Below, one piece after another: positions 36,709-48,960 of a stretch of 64,000 nucleotides of DNA. This DNA is from Archegozetes longisetosus. Its lineage: Eukaryota > Arthropoda > Arachnida > Sarcoptiformes > Trhypochthoniidae. A model generated the notes under the pieces. The model was not told where the DNA came from, did no database searches, and saw only the letters and a list, made by a program, of their open reading frames with translations. The stretch is from NCBI GenBank assembly GCA_018873245.2, contig JAEMBT020000002.1, forward strand, positions 4,096,001 through 4,160,000, given 5' to 3'. A program made the translations under genes and the position numbers. The stretch's first letter is position 1. Every line of letters starts with the position of its first letter.

Positions 36709-37912
36709 AACTGAATGTCAATTAGAATCTACTTTTACGACTCAGTTCTTCGAAATGAAATAATTACAAAACTTGGAAAAGAAAACAAATTTGAATAGAA
36801 ACTCAATATGAAACTTTAATAATATAATAATAATAATATTGAATAATAAATATTGCAAGCCTTGAAAGTAGTACAAATATTTGAATTAAGATGCAATTTA
36901 TATTCAATTAAAAAGTTTAATGTAAAAATAAAAATTAATATTTTTTCAGTAACAATAACCAATAAAACAGTTGAATACAGTGCTTATCACAAATCAACTC
37001 TCGTCGAGTAATCAGTTTAGGGCCATTCAATGGTTATCAAATTTCATCAGTTGGTAACAAAATTTAGGCCTCAATCATTTTTTGGATTATTAGCTACTTT
37101 TTGCTAATAGCCGTTTTGTAGAATTTGGGTTAGACTTATCACTTATAAAATATACTACTATTTAGTATCACATTCTAAATCGAAACTAGTGATGTACTTC
37201 ACTATTAGCATAAAGTTAGGAAAAATAAACATCAATTCTGAAAAATAAATATATAAACGAACTTTGGAATAAAATCAAGGTTATTGACTCGGTGCGAATA
37301 AATGTAACTTTTGATATAAAGCCAACTTGAAAGCTAGTGCTCAAAATCTAATGTGTACCATAATTACGATAATAAAAGCACAATCAAACATAAGCATAAT
37401 TCATTTTCAAGTATTTTATGCAATTATATAACCTCTGATATGTAGATATTCATAAACAAACGCGATTGAAAAAAGTACTCAACAGATTACAGAGTTGTGT
37501 CAAATCAACGAATATAAATGATTTGATAGTACTAAAAGAAAACAAGTGTATAGAAAATTAAAAAGGTTTTAAGACTGACAAAATATAAAATACAGGCTAA
37601 TAAAATGAAATTGTACATTTCAAACTTTTCGTGAAAAGATACAATCAGTGCTCTTTTAGTGTTTAGCTCTCAAAGTATAACAATTCAATCATTGATTGAT
37701 TCAAAAGTTTAGCACTACTAGTGTTTACCCAAACAGAAACTGAATCACAGAAATCTGTAATTCTCTCATGAAAGACTGAATTTCAAAGAAGTTTCAAACT
37801 TAATAGAAGTCCTGAAATCTAATTGAAACCACCATAAAAATGAGTGATTTACTAATAAGATGTTTGGAAATAATATGTAAGAGAACGAAAGTGTTAACTT
37901 TAGGAAAAACTA
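36709..37912. other. intergenic spacer between convergent genes
   Basis: 1.2 kb separating the transporter (+) from CROT copy 2 (-). AT-rich, no gene or clear repeat. Both 3' ends face this interval. Confidence 0.5.
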
Positions 37913-40425
37913 TTAAAGATTGTGTTGAAGCGTCACGTCAGACTTTTCACAATCTAATATCCTTTGCATATCGAGCAAAGATAAGCAAATATTTTTGAAA
38001 AACAGTTCAGCACTGGTTTCAGGACAAGTCTTAAAAGTAGAGATATTGAACGAGTACTGATGATTCTCAATACCATAAAAACAAGTATAACCATCTTCTC
38101 TCATCGGCGGTAAACCTCCGCACGATTTCCAATAACCGGCACAACTGGTCGACAAGACATAACTGCCATTTCCGCCAGTCTTAAAAAATGATGGATCAGT
38201 AAATATTTCGGGAATATCTATTCCATTCTCTACAGATGCGACATAAAGGCCCAGAAAATGACGATCACATCCGAGGCCTTTACACGCGTTAGACATTGAT
38301 TGTTGAAACTTCTGACCAGCTTTTTGTAGTAAAATATATAATTCATTATCCTATAGGAAAAACACCAAACTATGTTAATTTATCCAAATTCTGGACTTAA
38401 TTGATATTTAATTACAGGTGTATTTCCTTCAGTAACTGCTTTTGCGAATTGAACTGATTCAGGAGTACATGCTCTGCATGTTTCAGTTCTTCCATGATAA
38501 AACCTCCTTGTGGTTGCGGTGCAATAAGTGGTCCCAGGCTTTCCATGAGTTCTATAATAAGCTAGCTGTATTGCTATTTGAATGTAAGCCTCAGGATGTA
38601 TCTTATGTTTGGCTGAAACGGATCTGCCATAATCTGTGAACACTTCGTGTAATATTTCTATTTGATCGCATGATTCTCGATATGATATCTTTGCGCTCTC
38701 AATCTCTTCGCGAATTTTATCATCTATTTGAAAGTCAAGAAGAACAGGCTTCTGAAGTGGACGAATCGTTGTTGGGCCGTGATATTGACCTTTACTTTCA
38801 AATAGAGATAGATTTACATATTGGGAAAGTATAGCCAAAGCGAGCGCATCATATGGTGTGTGCTATGAAAATGTATAAACATTTACAATGAATCACGTAA
38901 TTGAAATCTTACTCACATCTGCATTAGCTCCGAAGTTGCCGTTATTAAACGCTATATTAGTCAATGACTTGTCGGCCCACCTGTCAACGCAATTCCCTAA
39001 CATTATTTCACGACATGTCTGAGAATCAAAATGAGTTATATTTAATTATATGTTTAATTTCAAGGTTTAGCTGTTATAAGGCTGAATCTCTGTTTATTAT
39101 TTCATATAAAGCAATTCTATTATTATGAAACCTGTTTCAAAGTACTTTTTGTATTAATCTTTTGTCAAAAAAACCCAAATAAAACCCTTCATATTGCAAC
39201 CTTTTCAAAATTCAATGCATCAAACCGTTAAATTGTGAAGGGTTTGTCCAACAAACAATAATTTCGTTTTAATAATTGATAACTCAAAGATGAAGAAAAT
39301 GCTAGATTTAATTACAAAATTAGTTACCTCTACTTGAGTTTGAGGTTCTTTATCATCGAACGCACAAACTCCCAGAGCATTCTCAATGGTGTTCAAAATT
39401 TGTTCATTCTTTGGGCATAAATTTTTCAAGTAAAGTCTATTTTGAGCCCATTTAGTTCTATCAGTAGTAGTCAGAGCTCCAATACCAGGGCCTGCGCTGT
39501 CTTGACTTTTACACCAGTTCTCAATATAGCTTAATTGTGACTCAACTTCAGGTGGAGTTAATATTTGTCCATCAATTAGTGAATCGTATGCAAAAATGTA
39601 CCCTCTGTATAGCACTATAACAATAGTGGAAGAGGGCGGGCCTTCTGACTCTAAATTAAAATAGTTTTAGATTTTAAGGTCAGAACAATGCAAAAAAACA
39701 TAATCTCCAAATTTGAAAAATCAAAACTAAACGAACCAGTTTTGAAATTTTTAATTAAAGTGTCTTTTACTTCTCCAGGTATCCGACAAGTGTTGAAAAT
39801 ATTTTTGAACTGTTGCATTGACCAAAGAGTGCCTCTTATTTTGGTTGCCTTCAGTTGCTCTCTAATCGAAAAATTTTCATAAATTAGGCTCGCTTTTTGC
39901 AGAATGGATTGATTTTATAGATAACAAATGATTGAAGTACTTCCTCAAAAGTTGCCAAAACTCCATATTGTAATAGGAAAGTAAAGCAGCTCTTTGTACT
40001 CTTGTTCCCGATTGTGCTGGCCAGAAATCGAAGCTCTGCTGAACTCCAGTCATGTTTGAATATGGAATCAGTGGAGATCTTTGCATGAGATAAGCATAGT
40101 CTTCCCACCACTCACTCAGCTATCAAATTAGTTGCAAATTAATTAATTGATTTTGCAGTTAGTTTCTGTTAATTACCCAATTTTTATTATTTTCTGCTTT
40201 TTTCAAAAGCAATTCTTGAAGTTTTATTCCAACTCCATTCTCAAAATTTCTGACAATGGCTTCAGTGGTGTTGTATTCTTCGTCAGTGCTGATGGCACGA
40301 ACAGAATCCAAATAACAGTCTAAAGTACTTCTAAGTGGAGGGACTGGCAGTGGTGGAAGTGATTCTTCAAATTCAAAAGTCTTAGACTTAGTTGACTTGA
40401 ATAACGTTTCTTTTAAACTCATCAT
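37913..40425 (-). CDS. CROT: peroxisomal carnitine O-octanoyltransferase-like, copy 2 (intact)
   Basis: Seven exons: 40425-40177, 40119-39941, 39888-39737, 39650-39328, 39018-38917, 38862-38416 and 38350-37913. All are in phase, giving 629 residues (mammalian CROT is about 612). It converts medium-chain acyl-CoA plus carnitine to acylcarnitine. Seen: 'ESLPPLPVPPLRSTL', 'SEWWEDYAYL', 'SFDFWPAQSGTRVQRAAL', 'RTKWAQNRLYL', catalytic His336 in 'HTPYD', 'AIQLAYYRTHGKPG', 'RRFYHGRTETCRACTPES', 'CDRHFLGLYVASV', the substrate-site 'VLSTS', and 'KTCPETSAEL'. The intron between exons 2 and 3 is only 52 bp. The C-terminus ends HNL, a plausible weak PTS1 (vertebrate CROT ends THL), fitting a peroxisomal site. 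Coding exon lengths 179, 323, 102 and 447 are identical to those of copy 1, so the two arose by duplication around the transporter. The upstream frame is open, so a longer N-terminus is possible. Confidence 0.92.
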
Positions 40426-41040
40426 TGGTTCAACAATCGATTGAATTGGACCAAAAGCTGATTAAGAGCTAAATTAAGTTGAAATAAGTTAAAAGCAATT
40501 GAAGAAAATATCAATACAGACAAAAATCTAATAATTTGCACATAAGTCTAAGTTTTGAAAAACAGTTTGTACTTGAAAAGAAAACTTAAGAAAAAAAATG
40601 TTTAAAAAGTATTGCAATTATTTTAAAACTCGTATTCATTATTATAAGAAACGTCTGAAGACACTTAACATTTAATTAAACTTAAATATAGTTTGTTGTT
40701 AGAGGAAAATACAAGAGAATGAATAAAAAAACGTTTATCTCAGTTGATATCAATGGCTTCCTATTGGTTTAAGAGTTACTCAATTGATGTCAATGACAAC
40801 ATTGATTTGAATTAAAGTTGAAGTTGTTTTTCAATAAATACATCGCTGATTATTACTTATCACTAAATAATAATTGTATTGAATAAAAAGTCCCCCAATT
40901 TATTCAATTTAACTCGTATTGAAACCATTTTTAGGTATTAAATATGAATTATAATTAAATATAAATAATAATTACCGGCAATAATAAAATCCAAATTGTT
41001 TTTATTGTTATTTACAAACGACTATTTAATTAATTGAAAA

Positions 41041-41158
41041 CTGATTTCAATTTTCTATAAATAGTAATTAATTTGAATAAGACTTTGATTTGATTTGAAC
41101 TTATGCAAAATTTAATGCCACTAATCATTAGATAGATTTGAATCAATTCCTAAACAAA
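41041..41158. repeat. duplicated segment (pair with 43518-43628)
   Basis: About 115 bp nearly identical to 43518-43628 (shared 'AATCATTAGATAGATTTG' and 'AATCAATTCCTAAACAAA'). Together with the matching tracts 41205-41760 and 45565-46440 this shows a tandem duplication of several hundred bases, the second copy broken up by later insertions. Confidence 0.75.
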
Positions 41159-41575
41159 GGCACAAATATTCAATTTGTTAAATACTTTATTTACAAATAG
41201 CTTATGAGACACATAACAACTCAATACTCAGTCTTAAGTCTATTCAATGTTTGTCTTTTAAAACTTATCCAAAGCAATCATAAGACAGATTCACGTGACT
41301 ATTGTTGTAAAGGCAGAGCTTCGAGACCATTGGATGCCATTCATAAGCGCGTAATATTAAAACATTTTGTATGCTATTATATAATTCCAATTCATTATTA
41401 GAATTGAATTCCATCTCAAGTTTTCAGTATCTGAAGTAATTTTGTTAACTTGTAGTTGATTTCATAACTGTTTACTTGATTATCTAGACTAAGACCGAGC
41501 TAATACTTAATAAATAACATATTTGACGATTAGCTACTAGTCTAAAATGATATTATTTAAAAATCTGTAAACTAT

Positions 41576-41906
41576 TTAATGAAGCGATATCCAATTATTC
41601 ACTTCAATAATGTTTGAAGATTGATTAGAGCAAATTTTGATTTTTACAGCCAAAACACAAACAACTACTAATAGTCCAATTAATACAAGTGATAGTATAG
41701 CACAAACTATAATAAGTCTTTTTTCGCTTTCACTTCTTCTTGTGAACCAATTATCATATAGTCTTCATTCATTTAAAGATAGAATGAAAATATCAATTTA
41801 AACTTGTTTTATATTCAATTATTTATATTTTATACCTGGATATATCTAGATTTGGAAATGAACCGTATCTGGACAGAGTAGTATTTTCATTGGATTGCAT
41901 CGACAT
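41576..41906 (-). CDS. small type II membrane protein resembling an M13 peptidase N-terminus, copy 1
   Basis: Two exons, 41906-41836 and 41762-41576, with a 73-bp GTATAA...AAG intron; 85 residues. It starts MSMQSNENTT, then 'NWFTRRSESEKRLIIVCA' and one membrane helix (about residues 42-64) ending 'VVVCVLAVK', then a short Cys-containing tail. A W-x-x-R-R-S/T-x-x-E-x-x-L block just before a signal anchor is the usual start of neprilysin/ECE-type M13 peptidases, but no peptidase exons follow. It is either a duplicated 5' end that became a mini-protein or a non-functional fragment. A paralogue with the same exon layout is at 46273-46593. Confidence 0.5.
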
Positions 41907-42172
41907 ATCTGATCGAGTATTAGGTGCATCTAACAAGCTATTCAATATGACAACTAATTGACAAACCCATCAAAATAGTTGAAGTAACATAAAATGGTTA
42001 CGTTTGGATTTTATATTTTAGCTTGATCCTGCGTCCAACAAATAGAAAATAAAAGTTAATGACAACAAAATGTTTAATAGTTCAACACTTAAGCAACGTG
42101 TCTAATTCATTAATGATTCTGATGAAGTTTTGCAAATAAATTGAGAAATAAGCATAATAACTGAAACCGTTC

Positions 42173-42176
<4 letters not shown>

Positions 42177-42244
<68 letters not shown>
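42177..42244. repeat. (GA)n microsatellite
   Basis: About 33 uninterrupted GA dinucleotides. Confidence 0.98.
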
Positions 42245-42248
<4 letters not shown>

Positions 42249-43517
42249 AATACATTAAAGTTCATATTTAAAAGCACTAAAAGTCTAGTAATTACTTATA
42301 AGTATATAACTTTATGAATAAACACTCACATTCACTTAGATGTTAGAACCTTTTGATAGTACACTATATTTTAAACTAAATTTCAGAGCCGAAACTTTCC
42401 GGGAGAAAAAACTAGTGTTTTCGGGTCGGGAACGATATTTTAGTAAATTCAATCAATGTTAGTTCAAATTTGTTATTCAAAATTTTGATTAAAAAGAAGG
42501 CAAAAATGGTAAATAGAATTAATTTAATGATTCAAATTAGATTAAGCAATTTATCAAAACAAAATAATTTATAAAAAGTGATTAAATGCTAATGCAGAAA
42601 AAGTTCTTTGTCTTTATTTTGATGCATTTTTATTACTTAAAAATTTATGCATATTTTAACACTTAAAAGCGCAAAAGTTCAGTTCAGATTTGAAGAAAGA
42701 ATGTTATAATAAGTACACATGAAATATACTCGAATTCTATTGGTGTTATAAAATCATGTTTTTAGTTAAATATTTTGCTATAAGACGAGATATCAGGAGA
42801 CTTGCTATGAATTCGGGGAACTCGGGATTTTCATAAAAATTTAGTCATTTTTAGGAAAATCGGAGATAATTTTTATTTGTAACTCCATATAAAATAAATA
42901 AAACCCATTTAAGAAATCAATCTGTTTTTATGATATAACTTAGATGAATTGTATTTTGACACTAAGCCATACGATTCGAAAATGGGGAAACCTTCAAGAG
43001 CTTTTAAACATTTGATAGAGTTAACTAATTCTGACCCGTGATATATCACTTAAAAGCTTATTTATCTGACTATCATCCCCCATTAATCACTTGATTGATC
43101 AATCGTAAAATTTAAAAACGTCGAGTAATAAACAATACCCTCTCCGTAAACGTATTGGCTATTTCTATAGAGAAAATAAACATTTAGGGAAAACTTTTAC
43201 TGTTATTTTAAATTAGAAAACATTCCTAAATCTACAATTTATAGAGGATTTATAAATTATAGATTTAAGAATATTATCTAGTTTATAAATTTATAAATGT
43301 TGTAAGGATTTAGTGAAGAAACCAAATTGGAGCTAAAGAACTGCCATGAAAGTCATGCCAGAACCACTTGAGAGGTGTGAAGACAAAAATTCGCAAAACA
43401 GCAGATCGAGAAGTGCTATCAGTCGTCAGTTAACTTTATTTTAATCAGTAATAATTGCTTATAAAACTATAAGAGTCTCATTCGAATATAATATGTAGTT
43501 TTAGAGTGCTATTTAAT

Positions 43518-43628
43518 TGAAAAATGATTTCTAATAAATAGTAATCAATTTGAATAAGACTGATTTAAATTTATGCAAAATTTGATGCAACTAATCATTA
43601 GATAGATTTGAATCAATTCCTAAACAAA
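43518..43628. repeat. duplicated segment (pair with 41041-41158)
   Basis: Second copy of the segment described at 41041. A further matching tract ('GCACAAATATTCAATTTG') continues at about 44086, implying an insertion of roughly 450 bp between the two parts. Confidence 0.7.
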
Positions 43629-44647
43629 TTAGTAATGTTTTGATTTCAGGTTTTTCATCCCAATTACATTTTCAAGGAATTTTAAATTTCAATTTTATTT
43701 GGATTTCACTTACGAAATTTCACTGAACGCAAAGTGAACTTTAAAAAATGTCAATAAAAGTATTTTTCAATACAAAAACAAAGCTTTTATAATAAAAAGT
43801 ATTATTAATATTATTTTATATCACTATACTTATCTAAAAATTCAAAATTTCTAAACTAACTATTCAAAGAAAGTAGAGTATTCAGATACTCGACATTATT
43901 TTTCGAAAACAATAAATTTCTTTTTCCCATGTTTTATACCAAGTGTTTAAATAATTTGAAACTTTGAGGATGAGTCATTAAATTTGTCTACTTATATCAA
44001 TGTTCATTACAGCATTTAGTTCGATAGATTTGGCTTCTTAAAAAGTCAATTTGGACTCGGCTTCCAAAAAGCAAAACATTACTAGCACAAATATTCAATT
44101 TGATAAACACTACAACCAGCAAGTATAATCGTATTTTACATAGGATAAAGATGTTTGAGCATAGGGTCGACCTGCCATCAATAGGTGCGCGGGTCATGGG
44201 TTTATGCGACTCGACCCAAACCGTGGTTCATCCGCGCATCTATGCTGCCATTCTATACCTTAAGGGATTAGTTTAGCATAAAGGAATAGTTACAGTATGT
44301 TGAGCAGAACAGTTTATTGAGTTAGACGGACATGAATACAACAATGCGTATATTATCAAATATAATAGACACCTCAAAATTGAAATTATAATCAACATTT
44401 CGAAAAATGTGAAAAATTAGTAACAAATCGAATATACTTACATCAATTTTTCATAACTTATGAGGTATTTTAAATGTTTGAAGGTTTTCTTATGAATAAA
44501 TATTGTATAACTGAAATGAATGCCATGTGATGTCACTTAAAAATGCGATGTCAGCCAAATAACTTTGTATGTAATATACTATTTTACTTGCAGTCAGTTT
44601 TATGAAACCATAGAAAAGCAAAATAGATGCTAAGTAGGTGATTTTAT

Positions 44648-44972
44648 TAAATTGTAAAACAGATCTTAATAATAAAGATTGTCGTTTTTATCAAAAGAAA
44701 AAATGATCGAATAGTTCGAAGGTTAATTGTTTTATTGTTTTAATACATGATTCATATCTCAACACATTGAGAACAATGTAATCCAAGGTTTAAATGAACA
44801 TTTCTATAAAACATAACTAACTGAGTTAATGAATTGAATTTTTTTCGCAATGGGTTGACAAATGAATCATGTATTGAAACAAGTAATGAAACGATGAACT
44901 TTAAAATTATTCGATGATTTTTTGATAAAAATCTTAATCTTTATTATTAGGGTCTGTTTTAAAATTTAATAA
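44648..44972. repeat. foldback element
   Basis: The left arm starts near 44648 (AAACAGATCTTAATAATAAA...) and the right arm ends near 44972 as its diverged reverse complement (...TTTATTATTAGGGTCTGTTT). The arms are about 90 bp, with shared 'TTTTTATCAAAA' and 'ATCGAATA'. No coding content. Confidence 0.65.
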
Positions 44973-45097
44973 CCTTTTGCACCTATTTTGCCTTTCTCTG
45001 ATAACTTAATAATCACAAGAGCTCTGAATATTCTTGCAAACATTTTGATACATTTTATTTTGAAACTAATAAATGGGTTAATTATCTTAATTTTAAC

Positions 45098-45492
45098 TAT
45101 ATCTGGAAGGCTGAACACGAGGTTACAGGTCATGATTTTTGGTTAAAAATTAGATATATAAAATGGTTTGCTCGAAATTTTTAGAGTCCATAATAAAATG
45201 CATTTGATCAATAAACTATTTTTGAACTTTTATGTTACAGCCATTGCAAAAAATATATTTATTTTATTCACTTTTTTCATTAAATATAATTTTCATAAAA
45301 TTAAAGAAATGTATAAATTTAAACAATTATATGAGGTCTAAAACAATTGGAATTATCATATCTGAGATCTAAATTATTTATACAACAAAGTTAAAAACAC
45401 TAAAAATACTTTTGCTAATATCTAACTGTAAGAATGCCTAACTTTAGCCTAGGATTGTGACCCACAACTTCGCATTCAGCCATTCAAATATA
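45098..45492. mobile_element. non-autonomous DNA element, relative of the 6.6-7.3 kb foldback
   Basis: The ends are diverged inverted copies of 'ATATCTGGAAGGCTGAACAC' / 'ATATTTGAATGGCTGAATGC' (right end read on the minus strand), about 35 bp long. The same motif occurs in both arms of the foldback at 6629-6663 and 7306-7340, so the two elements belong to one family. No transposase. Confidence 0.55.
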
Positions 45493-45857
45493 GGTTGATT
45501 TTAAAATAAATAGTCCATTTGTAAGTTTCATAATAAAAAAAACGTAAAAATTTTTGCGTGATTATTCAGTTTCCTTGTCAGTCTTAAATCTATTAATTTT
45601 TGTCTCTTAAGCTTATTCAAAGCAGTAAATAGATTTACATGATTTTTTACTAAAGGCAGAACTTCGTGATCATTGGATGGCATTCATAAGTGCATAATAT
45701 TAAAACCTTTTATGTGCTATTAATTCGTTTTGTTATTAAAATTAAATTCTATTTCAATTTTTCAAATATCTGAAGCAATTTTTCTTAACTTGTTAAGATT
45801 TCATAATTGCTTATTTGATTGTCTAAAACTTAGTTAATACTTAATAAATAATGTATT

Positions 45858-46181
45858 CACAGTCGTAACCAGCGGGCGGGGGCTATAGCCTCCTTAAAGA
45901 ATTTTCAAAACTAAAGTGTAGGTCTGTATTGATAGAACTCCTTACGAAAGGTTTGAAACTATATCTAAAAGTATAAAAGTTTTCAAATAGATTAGAGATT
46001 TTAATTGAAAGAGAAACTGCTTCCTCTTTAAATTTAGGTAATTTTTTTTATTGAATTTGCTAAAAATTATTATATTAGAAAAATTATATTGTATTGAATT
46101 TCGTTCTAATAAAGCCTTATCTAAACAAAAAAATCTCAGAATTGTTAGACCCTCCCCAGACTAAAACTGGCTACGGCAGTG
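45858..46181. mobile_element. hAT-type MITE with 8-bp target site duplication
   Basis: 324 bp with 15-bp terminal inverted repeats: CACAGTCGTAACCAG at the left and, on the other strand, CACTGCCGTAGCCAG at the right. It is flanked by a perfect 8-bp duplication, AATGTATT (45850-45857 and 46182-46189). The homologous tract at about 41.5 kb lacks the insertion, giving an empty site. It is non-coding. Confidence 0.9.
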
Positions 46182-46272
46182 AATGTATTGCATGATTAGC
46201 TATTAGTCTAAAGTTATATTAATAGAATATCTGAAAACTATTTAACAAAATGATGTCCAATTATCCACTCCA

Positions 46273-46593
46273 CTAAAAATAAGTTGCATTTGAAGAACCA
46301 CTAGAGCTACTATTTGAGCAACTATTTAATTTTCCAGCCAATACACAAATAGTTATAAGAAATGCCAGTAATACAACTGCCTGTATTATACAAACTATAA
46401 TAAGTTTCTGTTCGCGGTCACTTCTTCTTGAGAACCAATTCTGGCGATGAGTGAACCTTTAGATAAAAAGAAAAAACAAATCCAAGTTTTTAAACTATTC
46501 AACCATTATTGATATGATTAGTTTAACATACGCTGTTATTTCGGGGTATGAATTGTTGATATAAGAACTGCTGTCTGTGAATTGCATCGACAT
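46273..46593 (-). CDS. small type II membrane protein resembling an M13 peptidase N-terminus, copy 2
   Basis: Two exons, 46593-46532 and 46456-46273; 81 residues. It starts MSMQFTDSSS, has 'NWFSRRSDREQKLIIVCI', one membrane helix, then 'VLAGKLNSCSNSSSG' and a stop. Start, splice phase and the NWFxRRSxxEx block match copy 1 at 41.6 kb. The hAT MITE sits about 90 bp beyond its 3' end. Conservation of the basic-Trp block and helix in both copies argues that the frame was selected, but expression cannot be judged from sequence. Confidence 0.5.
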
Positions 46594-47339
46594 TTCAATA
46601 AATTATTTTGATTATTTAAGCTAAATTCACAAAACAATGGTTTCTTTTATAATAACAGATAAAAATACTGAAATTCTGACTGAATGTGACTGGAATGTTA
46701 TGTTTTTTCTTTGAAGATACATTAATTTACATTATATAAAAGAAAGATAATTGTCAGGGACAATAATCTTACTTAATATCCTTACGAAACTTGCACCTTA
46801 GTTACCGTATCTTAAATATTCAAAGTTAGCTTATATTGCGCTAAGTACAAGAAATTCTTCGAAAACAATTGATGATGACTCAAACAAATAAATTAACAAA
46901 AACTTAACAACAGCGCAGGTTTTATCATACCTATCGTCAGAGCGTTACTTTGAATGAGAGCTTATAGAAAGCAAATATTCGACTTATTTGCCAGTCATTT
47001 AGATTGTACAACTAACTGACATTTGAATAGTTGAATTAAATCTGTACTACATCAGTAATGAAGCATAAAACGGTAAGTTCCTGGAGAATAACATATCCCT
47101 GGTCTCAGTTAAGCAAAATGGATCAATAAAGTCGAGTCTTAATCATTCAGTTGATATGTTTGACATCAATTATATGATTAATAAAGAAAACTTGACACAA
47201 CGAAGAAAATTTGAAGAAAAAATTATATAAATGCAGTTAAAATAGATGCGAGAAATATAATAAAGATAAAATAATAATAGTGTCAAAATGTGACTCTTCA
47301 AAAACTTTAAACTTTATCAGGTCTGCTTTGTTTTCAATT

Positions 47340-47681
47340 AACTCATCCTAATAAATATAAATAAGCATCTATTTTGATCAAAATAACGTTCATGTCTTGG
47401 CTTAGGACTTTGCACATCATTCTTATTATTCAATATGAAATAGAAAGCAATGATTGCAGTGGATAGAAGACAAACGAGAATGACGAACAAAATGATAGCT
47501 ATACTAACTTACAATTTGTTTTCAACAGAAGCAAATGTGAGACATGTCTTAATAGTTTTGATTATTTTGAATAAAATTGAACATGAAGAAACATAAAAGC
47601 AAGAATAATAACTAATCCATATCTTAAACTCACTTTAATCATGTGAATGCTTTCGTTTTGATGATCCAAAAATGACTTCAT
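47340..47681 (-). CDS. possible third small membrane protein of the same cluster
   Basis: ATG at 47681 opens a short exon (MKSFLDHQNESIHMIK) with a good GTGAGT donor. A hydrophobic stretch (AIILFVILVCLLSTAIIAFY) lies at about 47410-47500, followed by a polar tail. The layout resembles the two MSMQ genes, but the NWFxRRS block is absent and the second exon's acceptor is unclear. Weak call. Confidence 0.22.
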
Positions 47682-47820
47682 GTCTGTACAAGAGACAGTT
47701 TCGGTCAACTAAATAGGTTTTATTCTTATGCGTAAAGTTCAAATAATTGATCTGACCTGTTTATTTGATTATCAATTGAATACATTTGAAATACGAGATC
47801 TCTCAAAAAATGATGGGGGA

Positions 47821-48412
47821 ATCCGGGCTAATGCGTCTAAAGGGGTTCCCGACCATCCACCCTCAAATGTGACACATCATTGGATTCGGTTCGTCGAGCT
47901 AAATATTTTGATACCACACTTGATCACTTCCAACCCGAACCTGACTATTTGTGGTCACTCAGACCTAACCTCCTCAAAAATGGATAAACATTGTTTTATC
48001 AAATTGTAATCCAAACCAAACCTGATTCGAACTAAGGTATAATGAGCTAGCTCGCGAAGAGACCTAAACTAATCTCCCTTAGTTTATATCAAACTGGGTT
48101 ACGACTCTCTAGATCCAGGTTTATCCATTACGAGGCACTAAACCTAACAAAGTTGAGTATCTCGTGAACTACATGTGATAATTGATCAAGTGAGGTATCA
48201 AAATTCTCAATTCGATATCCTGAGTCCAATGATATATCACTTGGCAGGGTCAGCCATTCCCATAGGGAATTGACCAGAAGTGGTCAGGTTGGGGTCAGAA
48301 GTGGTCAAGTGTGGTATCAAAATGTCCAGCTCAATAAACTGAATCTAATGATATATCATACTTGGAGATAGGGGGCTGGGAACCTCCTTAAACCCATTAG
48401 CCCGGACTGACT
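47821..48412. mobile_element. MITE, family X, copy 1
   Basis: About 590 bp with terminal inverted repeats of about 30 bp (CCGGGCTAATG...GGGGTTCCC at the left, inverted at the right) and subterminal inverted copies of 'TGATACCACACTTGATCACTT'-like sequence. A second copy with the same ends lies at 57891-58478. No transposase; the short open frame inside it is an artefact. Confidence 0.8.
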
Positions 48413-48960
48413 CGAAATGATGAATCAGTTACAGTGATTATCTGCTTTTCATAGCTGTTGACAATATCCTAAATGGATACCAAAGTAACTCAAAGTAGAA
48501 GATTCCATTAGAGGGCAGCGGGCAATTATTGCGTAATTAAGTTATATCCAAAGACACAAGTTTGTAGGAAAATACTAGTCTTCAATCGTTGATCGAATCG
48601 CTAGGGTTTTAGTAAATGAGTCCCGATCTCGAAATAACGAGTAATTTGAGCCCATATTTATTTTCCTATAAATTCTATCTTTAGGTATTTTTGAATTTCC
48701 GCACTATAAAATCTATTTTCCCTATTTTCAATACTATAACTCTTAAAAATCATGATTTTTGGTAATAAAGTTCATTTTTCTTCAATAGACTAATGTTTAC
48801 TCATTTTGTACTTATTGATAAGCTTTTAAAATTTAAAATAGAGCTAAAACCTGTTTCGAGTATAAGTATTTCAATGTTAACACTCAATCACATCACCATT
48901 TATGGTAAAAATTTTAAAGTTTATACAATTAAACAAATTGTGTCTTAAGTTTATTTGTTG

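Noticed and set aside
47728-48009. 93-codon plus-strand frame
   Set aside because: Lies across the terminal region of a MITE whose second copy does not keep the frame.
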